From the IMG/VR virus record IMGVR_UViG_3300024518_002719, positions 1 to 28,569 of that record: DNA of 28,569 nucleotides. One strand, 5' to 3'. Origin of the DNA: a virus. The translations under genes were made by a program, and so were the position numbers. Shown in pieces: positions 1-6,076 of the stretch (position 1 is its first letter; every line of letters begins with the position of its first letter). The notes under the pieces are model-generated. The model saw nothing but the letters and a program-made list of their open reading frames with translations, was not told the DNA's origin and searched no databases.

Positions 1-1275
1 GCGTGCGCGGCCACAAAAACGGCGCCGGCGGCGATTGCGACGATCGGGTCGGGTCTCGTCACGGCGGCCGGCTCGAAAAACACGCCTGGGGCCGCTGCCC
101 TCGTCGGCTCGGGGACGGTCGCGTGCGCGGCCACAAAAACGGCGCCGGCGGCGATTGCGACGATCGGGTCGGGTCTCGTCACGGCGGCCGGCTCGAGAAA
201 CGCGCCTGGGGCCGCTGCCCTCGTCGGCTCGGGGACGGTCGCGTGCGCGGCCACGAGCTCGAAGCCGGGCGCCGCCGTGTTGGTCGGGTCCGGCACCGTC
301 ACCGCCGCCGCGACGGCCGAACAAGCCGGGGCCTCGGCACTGGTCGGCTCGGGGACGGTTACGTGCGCGGCCACGAGCTCGAAGCCGGGCGCCGCCGTGT
401 TGGTCGGGTCCGGCACCGTCACCGCCGCCGCGACGGCCGAACAACTCGGCGCGGCGGTTCTCGTCGGCACCGGGACGGTCGCGTGCGCGGCCTCGAGGAA
501 CGCGCCCGGCGCGTCCGATCTGATCGGATCGGGTACAATCGCGGCGGCGGGCACGAGCGCCAAGCCTGGCGCGGCGGTCCTCGTCGGTTCCGGGACGGTC
601 ACCGCCGACGGGACCGTCAGCATGTTCCAAGCCGAGGCCGATCTTGTCGGATCGGGGACGATCACGTGCGCGGCCTCACGGGAGGCACTAGGCGCCTCGG
701 CGCTCGTCGGCTCTGGGACGGTCACCTGCGCCGCCACGAGCTCCAAGCCCGGAGCCGCCGTCCTGGTGGGAACGGGCACGGTCACCGCCTCGGCCTCGGA
801 GGAGGACGCCGGCGCTGCCGTCCTGGTCGGCTCGGGGACGGTCACCTGCGCGGCCACGGCCTCGAGACCCGGCGCCGCCGTCCTGATCGGGACCGGGACC
901 GTCACCTGCGCCGCGGGCGAAGAGTACGCCGCCGTCGTGACCCTCCTCGGGTCTGGGGTCGTCACCGTTGCCGCGACGAAAGACGCCCCCGGCGCCGTGG
1001 CGCTGGTCGGCTCGGGGACGGTCACCTGCGCGGCCACGAGCTCGAAGCCGGGCGCCGCCGTGTTGGTCGGGTCCGGCACCGTCACGGCCGCCGCGACCGA
1101 AGAGCATGGGCTCCAGGCGGCGCTCCTCGGAACGGGGACGGTTACGTGCGACGCGCTCGCGGTCCTCCAGGGGGCGGCAGCTCTCGTCGGGACCGGCACG
1201 GTCACGTGTGCTGGGCTCCGCAGGTCCCAGGCCCAGGTCACGCTCCTCGGATCCGGGACGATCGTGATCAACGTC
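1..1275 (+). repeat. Tandem 60-bp coding repeats (about 21 units)
   Basis: The period is exactly 60 bp, with one 63-bp unit near 601-663, so the reading frame is preserved. Bases 1-60 and 121-180 are identical, and 61-120 differs from 181-240 at two bases. Another 120-bp pair is 241-360 and 361-480, with a few differences. A related copy appears near 1024-1100. The pattern fits repeated unequal recombination within the gene. Confidence 0.9.
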
Positions 1276-1437
1276 GGCGTGACCACGCCGCCGGCCGGGA
1301 TCGGCGGGTATGTCCGACTCGTCGAGGCGGTCTCGGCTGAGATCCGGACCCGAGAGGCGGTCGACTACTTCCGCGTCCGGACGCGCGAGGCGGTCTCGGC
1401 GGACGTCCAGTTCCACACAACCGATCGGAGTGTCTGA
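1..1437 (+). CDS. Repeat-rich tail/fibre-like structural protein, 5' end missing
   Basis: The reading frame is open from the first base, so the N-terminus lies outside the window. The visible 478 residues hold about 21 tandem units of 20 residues, consensus roughly LVGSGTVTCAATxxxPGAAV, each encoded by 60 bp. A unique C-terminus of about 45 residues has two copies of TREAV followed by SA-V/D motifs. Alternating small and hydrophobic residues with a fixed G-S/T-G turn suggest a beta-rich solenoid or fibre shaft; similar Gly-Ser-Thr repeats occur in phage tail proteins. Units 1-120 and 121-240 are almost identical at DNA level, so expansion was recent. The next gene starts at a 1-bp TGATG overlap. 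A virion role is inferred from composition; an adhesin or other repeat protein remains possible. Confidence 0.7.
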   Translation, partial: ACAATKTAPAAIATIGSGLVTAAGSKNTPGAAALVGSGTVACAATKTAPAAIATIGSGLVTAAGSRNAPGAAALVGSGTVACAATSSKPGAAVLVGSGTVTAAATAEQAGASALVGSGTVTCAATSSKPGAAVLVGSGTVTAAATAEQLGAAVLVGTGTVACAASRNAPGASDLIGSGTIAAAGTSAKPGAAVLVGSGTVTADGTVSMFQAEADLVGSGTITCAASREALGASALVGSGTVTCAATSSKPGAAVLVGTGTVTASASEEDAGAAVLVGSGTVTCAATASRPGAAVLIGTGTVTCAAGEEYAAVVTLLGSGVVTVAATKDAPGAVALVGSGTVTCAATSSKPGAAVLVGSGTVTAAATEEHGLQAALLGTGTVTCDALAVLQGAAALVGTGTVTCAGLRRSQAQVTLLGSGTIVINVGVTTPPAGIGGYVRLVEAVSAEIRTREAVDYFRVRTREAVSADVQFHTTDRSV

Positions 1438-1766
1438 TGACGCACGAAGCGCCCCAGGTGATCCTCTACCGGAGCGACACGCTCCTCGAAGTTCTCAAGG
1501 TGAAGAACAAGGCGACCGGGGTCCTCATCCCGGCCGCGACGGTGACGGTGACCCTCAAGGACCTCCGCGGGCAGAACGTGGTCGGGGCGACCTGGCCGAT
1601 CACGCTCGCGGCCGTTGGTGGGAGCGCGGGCGATTATCAGGGGATCCTCCCGGACATCCTCCAGGTCCAGCCCGGCCGGCGGTACGTGGCGAAGGTCACG
1701 GTCGACGGCGGGAATGACCTACACCGGGAGTGGCGGGTCGACTGCCAGGTCGAGGAAAGTCACTGA
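1437..1766 (+). CDS. Small structural protein, possible Ig-like/BppU-like fold
   Basis: This 109-residue protein starts at an ATG overlapping the preceding stop by one base, so it is probably translationally coupled to the repeat protein. The sequence reads as strands and turns: ATVTVTLKD near residues 30-38, and later YVAKVTVDGG and EWRVDCQV. Beta-sandwich domains of this kind occur at the N-termini of baseplate upper proteins such as BppU and in small tail-associated proteins. No enzymatic motif is visible. Its place directly behind a fibre-like gene supports a tail accessory role, but the family match is only by impression. Confidence 0.6.
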   Translation: MTHEAPQVILYRSDTLLEVLKVKNKATGVLIPAATVTVTLKDLRGQNVVGATWPITLAAVGGSAGDYQGILPDILQVQPGRRYVAKVTVDGGNDLHREWRVDCQVEESH

Positions 1767-1768
1767 CG

Positions 1769-1993
1769 ATGGCGTTCCTCGAGGTCTCGCCGGACGAGGC
1801 GAACCTCCTGCACTTGGCGGTGACCTCCGACGACGGGGACCACGAGCACCGCCGGAACGAGATCGCCGTCGCACTCGAGCGGCTCGGCTCCGGGCAGCTC
1901 GGCGACCTTCAAGACCGGCTGGCCGCGATCGCGAAGGGCTGGCGCCCGCCAGACGGCGAGGAGGACTGGCTCGTGCCGGACCCCGGCAACTAG
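1769..1993 (+). CDS. Hypothetical protein (74 aa)
   Basis: The frame is open further upstream, but the ATG at 1769 is preceded by a good Shine-Dalgarno sequence, GAGGAAAG at 1752-1759, so this start is preferred. The product is acidic and probably helical, beginning MAFLEVSPDEANLLHLAV and ending EDWLVPDPGN. The middle (ERLGSGQLGDLQDRLAAI) looks amphipathic. It closes the cluster of three genes that begins at the window start. The stop codon lies inside a CTAGGCAAG element that recurs elsewhere. Function unknown. Confidence 0.65.
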   Translation: MAFLEVSPDEANLLHLAVTSDDGDHEHRRNEIAVALERLGSGQLGDLQDRLAAIAKGWRPPDGEEDWLVPDPGN

Positions 1994-2050
1994 GCAAGTC
2001 CTTGTAGAAGGCCCCGCACGCACCCCAGGATCCCCCCAGCTCGCCGACCC
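1989..2050. repeat. 62-bp dispersed element, copy A (intergenic)
   Basis: Ungapped comparison with 23380-23441 gives 48 of 62 identical bases by hand count. It begins ACTAGGCAAG, contains the palindrome-like CAAGTCCTTG, and ends with CCCCAG-TCGCCGACC. A weak promoter can be read in it (TTGTAG, 18 bp, CAGGAT). The rest of 1994-2193 shows a pyrimidine-rich stretch and then the promoter at 2130, with no gene. Confidence 0.6.
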
Positions 2051-2120
2051 GCCTCACCCCCTTCCACCCCTACGCGCCCCTCCCGGGACGGCCCTCTCAG
2101 ACAATTCCCGATCCGACCTC

Positions 2121-2158
2121 CGCAAGCCCTTGCGCGGCGCCCGTTCGCCCCTTAGATT
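2121..2158 (+). promoter_or_regulatory. Sigma70-like promoter with overlapping palindrome
   Basis: TTGCGC at 2130-2135, a 17-bp spacer and TAGATT at 2153-2158, followed by GGGC. The perfect inverted repeat CGCAAG-CC-CTTGCG at 2121-2134 overlaps the -35 box, so it could be an operator. The same arrangement recurs at 3471-3508. It lies in the gap after 1993 and faces the small accessory genes. Confidence 0.6.
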
Positions 2159-2193
2159 GGGCATAGAAAGAACGACTAACCCGCGAGGCCCCG

Positions 2194-2277
2194 ATGACTC
2201 TGACGCTCCTCCTCACCCTCTCCAGACTGGACGCCTCGACGATCGTCCGCCTGGTGAACCTAGTCTTCGGCTCGTGA
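2194..2277 (+). CDS. Possible 27-residue hydrophobic peptide
   Basis: A short frame starting ATGACTCTGACG sits 35 bp downstream of the proposed -10 box. It has the leader GAGGCCCCGATGAC (2185-2198), which is also used by the genes at 2336 and 3537. The peptide begins MTLTLLLTLSRLD and ends VNLVFGS, so it is hydrophobic with a short amphipathic middle. The identical start context suggests real translation, perhaps as a leader peptide or small membrane peptide, but length alone gives weak support. Confidence 0.4.
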   Translation: MTLTLLLTLSRLDASTIVRLVNLVFGS

Positions 2278-2335
2278 CCGCCGCGATCCAGATCCCCGAC
2301 ACGCGACGCACTCACTCGAACCAAACGAGGCCCCG

Positions 2336-2554
2336 ATGACCGACCCCACCTTGACCCGCTGCTTCAAGTGCCGGACCGCCGGCGTTCCCCTGAACGACGG
2401 GCTCTGCGAGTGCTGCGGCGAGCCCGAAGTCTGTGGGACTTGCGACGGGACCGGGATCGACCCGGCGCGCGCCGTGACGCCGCTCGCGTTCCCGCAGTTC
2501 GTCGGACACGTGGCGGCCCTCTTCCCCTGCCCGAATTGCGAGGGATCCCGATGA
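2336..2554 (+). CDS. Small Cys-rich (zinc-ribbon-like) protein
   Basis: This 72-residue protein has four CxxC-type knuckles: CFKC near residue 9, CECC near 23, CGTC near 32 and CPNC near 66. They are likely to bind one or two zinc ions, as in rubredoxin-like or DnaJ-type knuckles. The GTCDGTG segment resembles a DnaJ CxxCxGxG repeat. The start has the conserved GAGGCCCCG leader, and the stop overlaps the next ATG (ATGA). Phages often carry such proteins as nucleic-acid or host-protein binders; the partner here is unknown. Confidence 0.7.
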   Translation: MTDPTLTRCFKCRTAGVPLNDGLCECCGEPEVCGTCDGTGIDPARAVTPLAFPQFVGHVAALFPCPNCEGSR

Positions 2555-2751
2555 TCGACCGCGCCGCGCAGGTCCACGACGAGGAGCGCAACGCTCAGAC
2601 GACGTTCTGGGTCGAAGTGATCCACCTCCTCGAGCGCCGCTGGAGCGGGCCCGTGAAGGCCGACTCGTCCGACGCCGCGATCCACCAGACGGCCGCCGCG
2701 TTCGTCGGCGACTTCGACAAGATCACCGCGCTCCCGATGGGGTCGTGGTGA
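2551..2751 (+). CDS. Hypothetical protein (66 aa)
   Basis: It starts at ATG 2551, overlapping the stop of the Cys-rich gene by 4 bp, and ends in a GTGA overlap with the next gene. It is probably helical, with acidic and polar residues early (DRAAQVHDEERNAQ) and an aromatic middle (TTFWVEVIHLLERRW). No known motif was recognised. The tight coupling on both sides places it in one operon with the DpdA-like gene. Confidence 0.6.
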   Translation: MIDRAAQVHDEERNAQTTFWVEVIHLLERRWSGPVKADSSDAAIHQTAAAFVGDFDKITALPMGSW

Positions 2752-3464
2752 TCCAGATCCAGACCGGCGAGATCTCGAACGGCTCGAAGCGCCTCGAGTG
2801 GTTCCGCCGCCTCGGCTGGGGCCGGTGCTTCGTCGCCCGGCCCGTCAAGCCGTTCGACGGGGAGCCCTGGTTCTTCGACAACGGCGCCTTCCGGGCCTTC
2901 CGGGCCGGCGAGTCCTTCCCGACCGCCGCGTTCAAGACCCGGCTCGCGAAGGCGGTCTCGAGCGGATGCCAGCCCTCGTTCGCCGTGATCCCGGACATCG
3001 TCGCCGGCGGCCTCGAGTCGCTCGCCTTCTCGCGGGCCTGGCTGGACTCCGGCGACCTCGATCCCTCCTGGGACTGGTTCCTCGCGGTTCAGGACGGGAT
3101 GACGATCGCGGACGTCGAGCCCTTCCTCTCCAGCGGCGACGTGGCCGGCCTCTTCGTCGGTGGCTCGACGGAGTTCAAGGCGACCGCCGGCGCGTGGGCC
3201 GACCTCGCCCATCGCTACGGGTGCCGGTGCCACTACGGCCGCGCGTCGGGCCTGGGCGGCCTGCGGGCAGCGATCGCGGCCGGCTGCGACTCGGCTGACT
3301 CCGCGGCGATCCTCTTCTCGGACCTCAAGTTCTTCCGCTACGCCCAGGTGTGGATCGAGGAGTCCGGACACGCGACCGACCCCGAGGTCGTGGCATGGGT
3401 CGGGGAGAACGTCGAACGCGCGAAGCTCGAGGAGAAAGCCCGGCGAGCTCGGAGGGCCGCATGA
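2748..3464 (+). CDS. dpdA: DpdA-like TGT-fold protein, putative 7-deazaguanine DNA modification
   Basis: The 238-residue product (GTG start in a GTGA overlap; GTG 2745 is an alternative) shows the ordered motifs I associate with phage DpdA proteins of the tRNA-guanine transglycosylase fold: FDNGAF at 43-48, PDIV at 82-85, QDG at 115-117, FVGGSTEFK at 136-144, HYGRASG at 162-168 and GCDSADS at 179-185. In that family the enzyme exchanges guanine in DNA for a 7-deazaguanine base, protecting phage DNA from host nucleases. Asp residues of PDIV and GCDSAD are candidates for the catalytic pair of TGT enzymes. No FolE, QueD, QueE or QueC gene is visible here, so the base would come from the host or from genes outside the window. 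The C-terminus is a basic helix. A role on RNA cannot be excluded. Confidence 0.7.
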   Translation: MIQIQTGEISNGSKRLEWFRRLGWGRCFVARPVKPFDGEPWFFDNGAFRAFRAGESFPTAAFKTRLAKAVSSGCQPSFAVIPDIVAGGLESLAFSRAWLDSGDLDPSWDWFLAVQDGMTIADVEPFLSSGDVAGLFVGGSTEFKATAGAWADLAHRYGCRCHYGRASGLGGLRAAIAAGCDSADSAAILFSDLKFFRYAQVWIEESGHATDPEVVAWVGENVERAKLEEKARRARRAA

Positions 3465-3470
3465 ATCCCG

Positions 3471-3508
3471 CGCAAGCCCTTGCGAGCCGCCCGATCGGCG
3501 CCCATATT
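3471..3508 (+). promoter_or_regulatory. Sigma70-like promoter with overlapping palindrome
   Basis: TTGCGA at 3480-3485, a 17-bp spacer and CATATT at 3503-3508, followed by GGGC. The inverted repeat CGCAAG-CC-CTTGCG at 3471-3484 is identical to that at 2121-2134. The leader GAGGCCCCGATGAC follows at 3528-3541. It sits in the only gap (3465-3536) between the DpdA-like gene and the next gene. Confidence 0.65.
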
Positions 3509-3536
3509 GGGCGTGTACGACAACCGTGAGGCCCCG

Positions 3537-3740
3537 ATGACGAAGAACCCGACCCACCGGAAGCGCCAGCGCTTCATCCAGTTTACGCGCCCAGAGCACG
3601 CCGACCTCGGTCCCGAGGAGCGGGCGATCTGGCACCAGTACGACCACCACGGCGCCGAAGTCGACGCCGAGCTCCGCGACGAAGCCCTCTATCACGCCGA
3701 GATCGCGGTTCGCGAGTTCTTCTCCCTGGAGGTGCTCTAA
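3537..3740 (+). CDS. Hypothetical protein (67 aa)
   Basis: The frame is open upstream, but the ATG at 3537 carries the conserved GAGG Shine-Dalgarno leader directly behind a promoter, so translation is placed here. The N-terminus is basic (KNPTHRKRQRF), followed by an acidic helix-like region ending HAEIAVREFFSLEVL. The stop overlaps the next ATG by one base (TAATG). No family recognised; the charge split could suit a nucleic-acid- or protein-binding adaptor, which is a guess. Confidence 0.65.
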   Translation: MTKNPTHRKRQRFIQFTRPEHADLGPEERAIWHQYDHHGAEVDAELRDEALYHAEIAVREFFSLEVL

Positions 3741-4255
3741 TGCCTGAAAAACTGCACCGCTACGTGAGGATCCCGGCCGGATCCTTCCGGGTCCGCAAGG
3801 GACGCCCGTCGGGTGACCGCTGGACCCGTCGGAAGATCTTCGAGGACGAGGAGACGGGCGCCTCGTTCGTCTGGTACTACGGGGCGCGCCTGACCGTCGT
3901 CCCGCAGCTCCCGAAGCCCGACAACATCCCCGAGCCGATCTGGCTCGTCACGGGCCGGCTCTCGGATCCGGTCGTGATCCAGTCGGAGCCAGTCGTCGAG
4001 CCGAAGCTCGAGACCGACGCCCACCGGCACAAGAACCCGGACGGCTCGATCGCGGTCTTCATCAACTCGGTCGGATCGCGGCGGGTCGTCGCGCGCGCGA
4101 TCGTTCACGAGGCCGAACTCACGCTTCCAGACGGCGATCGCGTCGAGACGAGCTGCCCGGTCTCCAGCCGGCGGACCGCGCGCCCGTCGACCTACTTCGT
4201 CACGCAGGTCCCGACGTTCGTGAACTGCAAGGCGTGCCTCCGGAGGGCCTCGTGA
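3740..4255 (+). CDS. Hypothetical protein (171 aa)
   Basis: The gene starts in a TAATG overlap and ends in a GTGA overlap. The product is mixed alpha/beta by eye, with a basic N-terminus (LHRYVRIPAGSFRVRKG), an aromatic stretch FVWYYGARLTVV near 51-62, and a C-terminus holding two cysteines in VNCKACLRR. The CxxC pair and scattered histidines could bind a metal, but there are not enough ligands for a clear ribbon. No known family recognised. Confidence 0.65.
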   Translation: MPEKLHRYVRIPAGSFRVRKGRPSGDRWTRRKIFEDEETGASFVWYYGARLTVVPQLPKPDNIPEPIWLVTGRLSDPVVIQSEPVVEPKLETDAHRHKNPDGSIAVFINSVGSRRVVARAIVHEAELTLPDGDRVETSCPVSSRRTARPSTYFVTQVPTFVNCKACLRRAS

Positions 4256-4539
4256 GGCGCCGGACCGAGTACCTCGATCCCGTCGCCTTGACGGCCTGGC
4301 TGACGCGCGAGGCGGACCTTCGGTCGGACGACGAGGTCGAAGTGATCGGCCTCCTGATCGCGCAAGTCGCCGCGGACGCGCGCCGGCACGACGTCGTCGC
4401 GGTGGAGGTCTGGCGCGGCGGTCGCGTTCCCCTCGAGCCGCGGACGTCGCTCGCCCCGGCACATGGTTCCGATCCGATGCGGCCCCCAAAGGCGCAACCA
4501 TTCACCGCACCTGCTAGCGAGGGAGGATACCCAAAATGA
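4252..4539 (+). CDS. Hypothetical protein (95 aa), C-terminus possibly replaced
   Basis: GTG 4252 overlaps the previous stop (GTGA) and has GGAGGG upstream; an in-frame GTG at 4234 is less likely. Residues 1-60 look like a compact helical domain (RTEYLDPVALTAWLTREADL, then EVIGLLIAQVAADARRHD). The last 30 residues are Pro/Ala-rich and low complexity, and their coding DNA runs into the left direct repeat (4509-4518) of the AT-rich insert. The original 3' end may therefore have been changed by the insertion. Function unknown. Confidence 0.6.
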   Translation: MRRRTEYLDPVALTAWLTREADLRSDDEVEVIGLLIAQVAADARRHDVVAVEVWRGGRVPLEPRTSLAPAHGSDPMRPPKAQPFTAPASEGGYPK

Positions 4540-4767
4540 CGCGCAGTAAAGAATTAGACAAATATTGGGGAACCTGCGAACGTGGCTTATTAGACCTTTG
4601 TCACAATCCTGCCGAGGTTGAGGACCGTGTTGTTGACAATGCGCAGCGAGTTAAGCTCTGTAACGACTGCAGCATGGATCTATATGACGCGGGGTTCGTC
4701 ATTCACATTTATGAGGAGGAATGTGATACTAACAAAGGTGAGTACTGAGACCCACTAACCTGCTAGC
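4509..4767. repeat. 10-bp direct repeats flanking the low-GC gene
   Basis: ACCTGCTAGC occurs at 4509-4518 and again at 4758-4767, bracketing the AT-rich gene at 4536-4748. No transposase or inverted ends are present between them. This fits a target duplication, a recombination scar, or a mini-cassette bounded by short homology. Confidence 0.5.
4536..4748 (+). CDS. Low-GC small Cys-containing protein, likely recently acquired
   Basis: This 70-residue gene has about 46% GC by hand count, against clearly higher GC around it. It uses TTA, AAA, ATA and AAT codons that are rare in the rest of the window. Four cysteines (CERGLLDLC and CNDC) could form a small zinc site; the rest is acidic, ending EEECDTNKGEY. 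Its ATG overlaps the previous stop, and GGGAGGAT lies upstream. Copies of ACCTGCTAGC flank it at 4509 and 4758. Codon use and flanking repeats point to horizontal acquisition. Function unknown. Confidence 0.65.
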   Translation: MTRSKELDKYWGTCERGLLDLCHNPAEVEDRVVDNAQRVKLCNDCSMDLYDAGFVIHIYEEECDTNKGEY

Positions 4768-4786
4768 AGCTCACCGGAGAAGCCCG

Positions 4787-4996
4787 ATGACGAAACAACG
4801 CCCAGGCGTCCGCCGGCGGGTCGACTCGAGGGAGTGCGACGGGTTCGTCGCGACCTTCCAGCCCGACGGCGTGACGCTCCGACCCGTCCGGACCCGCCGG
4901 CCGGACGCTCAGATCTACGCGACATGGGATCAGGTCTACCGCTGGGCCCTGATCGCGCGGGTCCCGAAGATCCCGAGGCGACGGAGGTCTCGATGA
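4787..4996 (+). CDS. Hypothetical basic protein (69 aa)
   Basis: The ATG at 4787 follows GGAGAAGCCCG, a variant of the GAGGCCCCG leader used at 2336 and 3537. The protein is strongly basic, with Arg-rich ends (RPGVRRRVDSR and PRRRRSR) and a strand-like middle (GFVATFQPDGVTLRPVRT). A nucleic-acid-binding role is plausible from charge only. It ends in an ATGA overlap with the next gene. Confidence 0.6.
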   Translation: MTKQRPGVRRRVDSRECDGFVATFQPDGVTLRPVRTRRPDAQIYATWDQVYRWALIARVPKIPRRRRSR

Positions 4997-5172
4997 GTTA
5001 CGCCCGGATCTTGATCGGCGACCCTCGCGACATCCTGGCGACGCTTGCGGCCGACTCGGTCGACCTCGATCCGGAATCCGAAGCGCTCGCGACGAAACGG
5101 GTCGGCGGGTTACTCGTTCACGTTGAGCCGCCGTCCGTCACGAGACCTCGGTCCGATGACCTTCGTCCCTGA
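4993..5172 (+). CDS. Small protein resembling a truncated DNA methyltransferase N-terminus
   Basis: The first 25 residues (ARILIGDPRDILATL, then AADSVDL) match the usual start of N4/N6 DNA methyltransferases, where a GDxxxxLxxLxxxSVDL segment leads into the catalytic DPPY motif. Here the sequence turns to LDPESEALAT and ends at 59 residues with no DPPY motif and no SAM-binding FxGxG. It is therefore either a decayed fragment or a chance resemblance. It starts in an ATGA overlap and overlaps the next gene by 17 bp, more than is usual here. Confidence 0.5.
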   Translation: MSYARILIGDPRDILATLAADSVDLDPESEALATKRVGGLLVHVEPPSVTRPRSDDLRP

Positions 5173-5500
5173 CCCGCGCTGGCCGTTCGAGCTCGAGATC
5201 GAGACCGTGAAGAAGATCCGCCGATGGGTGGGACACTGGGCGGACAAGCCGATCCGGTTCTCGAGTCGGATCGGCTACGCGGCGACGGACAACTTCGGCG
5301 GCGGGCTCGGGTTCCTCTCGAACTCCGGCGCCGCGATGGCGCAACGATTCACAAAGGCGGCGACGGCCGAGCTCCTGGCGTCCGTCTACGTGGAGCTCCG
5401 GATCCTCCGGGGCTCCGCCGCCTTCACTGAGGCCGAACTGGCCGACCTCCTCGAGCTCGCGGGCTCCCTGGACGATCGGCCGGTTCACTGGAGGAGCTGA
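5156..5500 (+). CDS. Hypothetical protein (114 aa)
   Basis: ATG 5156 is chosen because it restores the overlapping gene layout, although the frame is open upstream and the Shine-Dalgarno is weak. The sequence runs from a Trp/Pro-rich start (PDPRWPFELEIETVKKIRRW) through a Gly-rich segment (DNFGGGLGFLSNSGAAMAQ) to a helical acidic C-terminus (FTEAELADLLELAGSLDD). No motif recognised. The stop overlaps the next ATG by one base, with GAGGAG before it. Confidence 0.6.
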   Translation: MTFVPDPRWPFELEIETVKKIRRWVGHWADKPIRFSSRIGYAATDNFGGGLGFLSNSGAAMAQRFTKAATAELLASVYVELRILRGSAAFTEAELADLLELAGSLDDRPVHWRS

Positions 5501-5688
5501 TGAGCTGCCGAATAGATGCGAAGCGTACCCTCGTCTTCTACTTGAAGCTCTGTCTCGAGAAGGCCGGCGGGGAGTGGTCGAGCGACAACCAGGTCGAAGT
5601 CGAGGGGATCGTCGACGACATCCTCGACGCCGTCCGTCACGAGATGTCGGTCTCGGCCGAGGTCCAATGGGAAGGAGTTGACTCGTGA
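5500..5688 (+). CDS. Hypothetical acidic protein (62 aa)
   Basis: Starts in a TGATG overlap with a strong Shine-Dalgarno (GAGGAG at 5491). It is mostly helical and acidic (NQVEVEGIVDDILDAV) with an N-terminal RTLVFYLKLCLEKAGG segment. It ends in a GTGA overlap with the next gene. No function recognised. Confidence 0.6.
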   Translation: MSCRIDAKRTLVFYLKLCLEKAGGEWSSDNQVEVEGIVDDILDAVRHEMSVSAEVQWEGVDS

Positions 5689-6005
5689 TCGAGCTCGAAC
5701 TCCAGGTGCTCAGACTTCCCCGGAGGATCACGATCGGACCGAACCCTCGATCGAAGCGGCTCTCGCGGCGAGGGGTCTGGCACATCCGCCGGCCGCGGTC
5801 CCAGAAGGGCCTCACCTACTGCTCGCGCCGGCTCCCGTCGACGGTTCCGAACCAGGTCCCCGATCGGCTCGAGGCCCTCGTCGCGCTGATGCGAAAGGGC
5901 GTGACGGCGTATCGGCCCGACGTGATCTGCTCGAACTGTATCTCGGCGTGCGAGGCGTGGGGGCACCAGGCCCGCGGCTCGATCCCGCACCGGACCGCCC
6001 CATAG
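5685..6005 (+). CDS. Hypothetical basic protein with a CSNC motif (106 aa)
   Basis: A GTG start overlaps the preceding stop. The first 55 residues are very basic (LPRRITIGPNPRSKRLSRRG). The C-terminal part has PDVICSNCISACEAW, a CxxCxxxC arrangement that may bind metal with the upstream Cys in YCSRR. The stop at 6003-6005 is followed by a promoter-like gap before the next gene. Nucleic-acid binding is plausible from charge only. Confidence 0.6.
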   Translation: MIELELQVLRLPRRITIGPNPRSKRLSRRGVWHIRRPRSQKGLTYCSRRLPSTVPNQVPDRLEALVALMRKGVTAYRPDVICSNCISACEAWGHQARGSIPHRTAP

Positions 6006-6013
6006 GGACAGTC

Positions 6014-6061
6014 TGGCGCGACCGGACGAATCCCCCTAGCTTGTTAACGCAACCCCTTGCG
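6014..6061 (+). promoter_or_regulatory. Promoter-like site with downstream palindrome
   Basis: TGGCGC at 6014-6019, 17 bp, then TAGCTT at 6037-6042. The imperfect palindrome CGCAAC-CC-CTTGCG at 6048-6061 differs by one base from those at 2121 and 3471. Here it falls just after the -10 box, where a bound repressor would block initiation. GAGG at 6063-6066 is the ribosome site for the gene at 6077. Confidence 0.5.
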
Positions 6062-6076
6062 CGAGGTCCCGGACTG

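Noticed and set aside
1-1275. CRISPR-like repeat array
   Set aside because: Units are adjacent with no unique spacers, keep the reading frame and encode a repeat protein.
3-1340. A second + strand frame through the 60-bp repeats
   Set aside because: A 60-bp unit without stops leaves several frames open. This one is an Arg/Gly/His-rich shadow, while frame 1 gives a regular repeat protein ending in a coupled stop.
3461-3529. 22-codon frame beginning ATGAATCCCGCG after the DpdA-like gene
   Set aside because: It runs through the promoter and palindrome at 3471-3508, so the DNA is better explained as regulatory.
2595-3695. Minus-strand open frame of 366 residues opposite the DpdA-like gene
   Set aside because: All motifs and start-stop overlaps are on the + strand; the minus frame crosses several gene boundaries.
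4509-4767. Insertion sequence around the AT-rich gene
   Set aside because: No transposase, no inverted terminal repeats and only about 250 bp, so only a small insertion is claimed.
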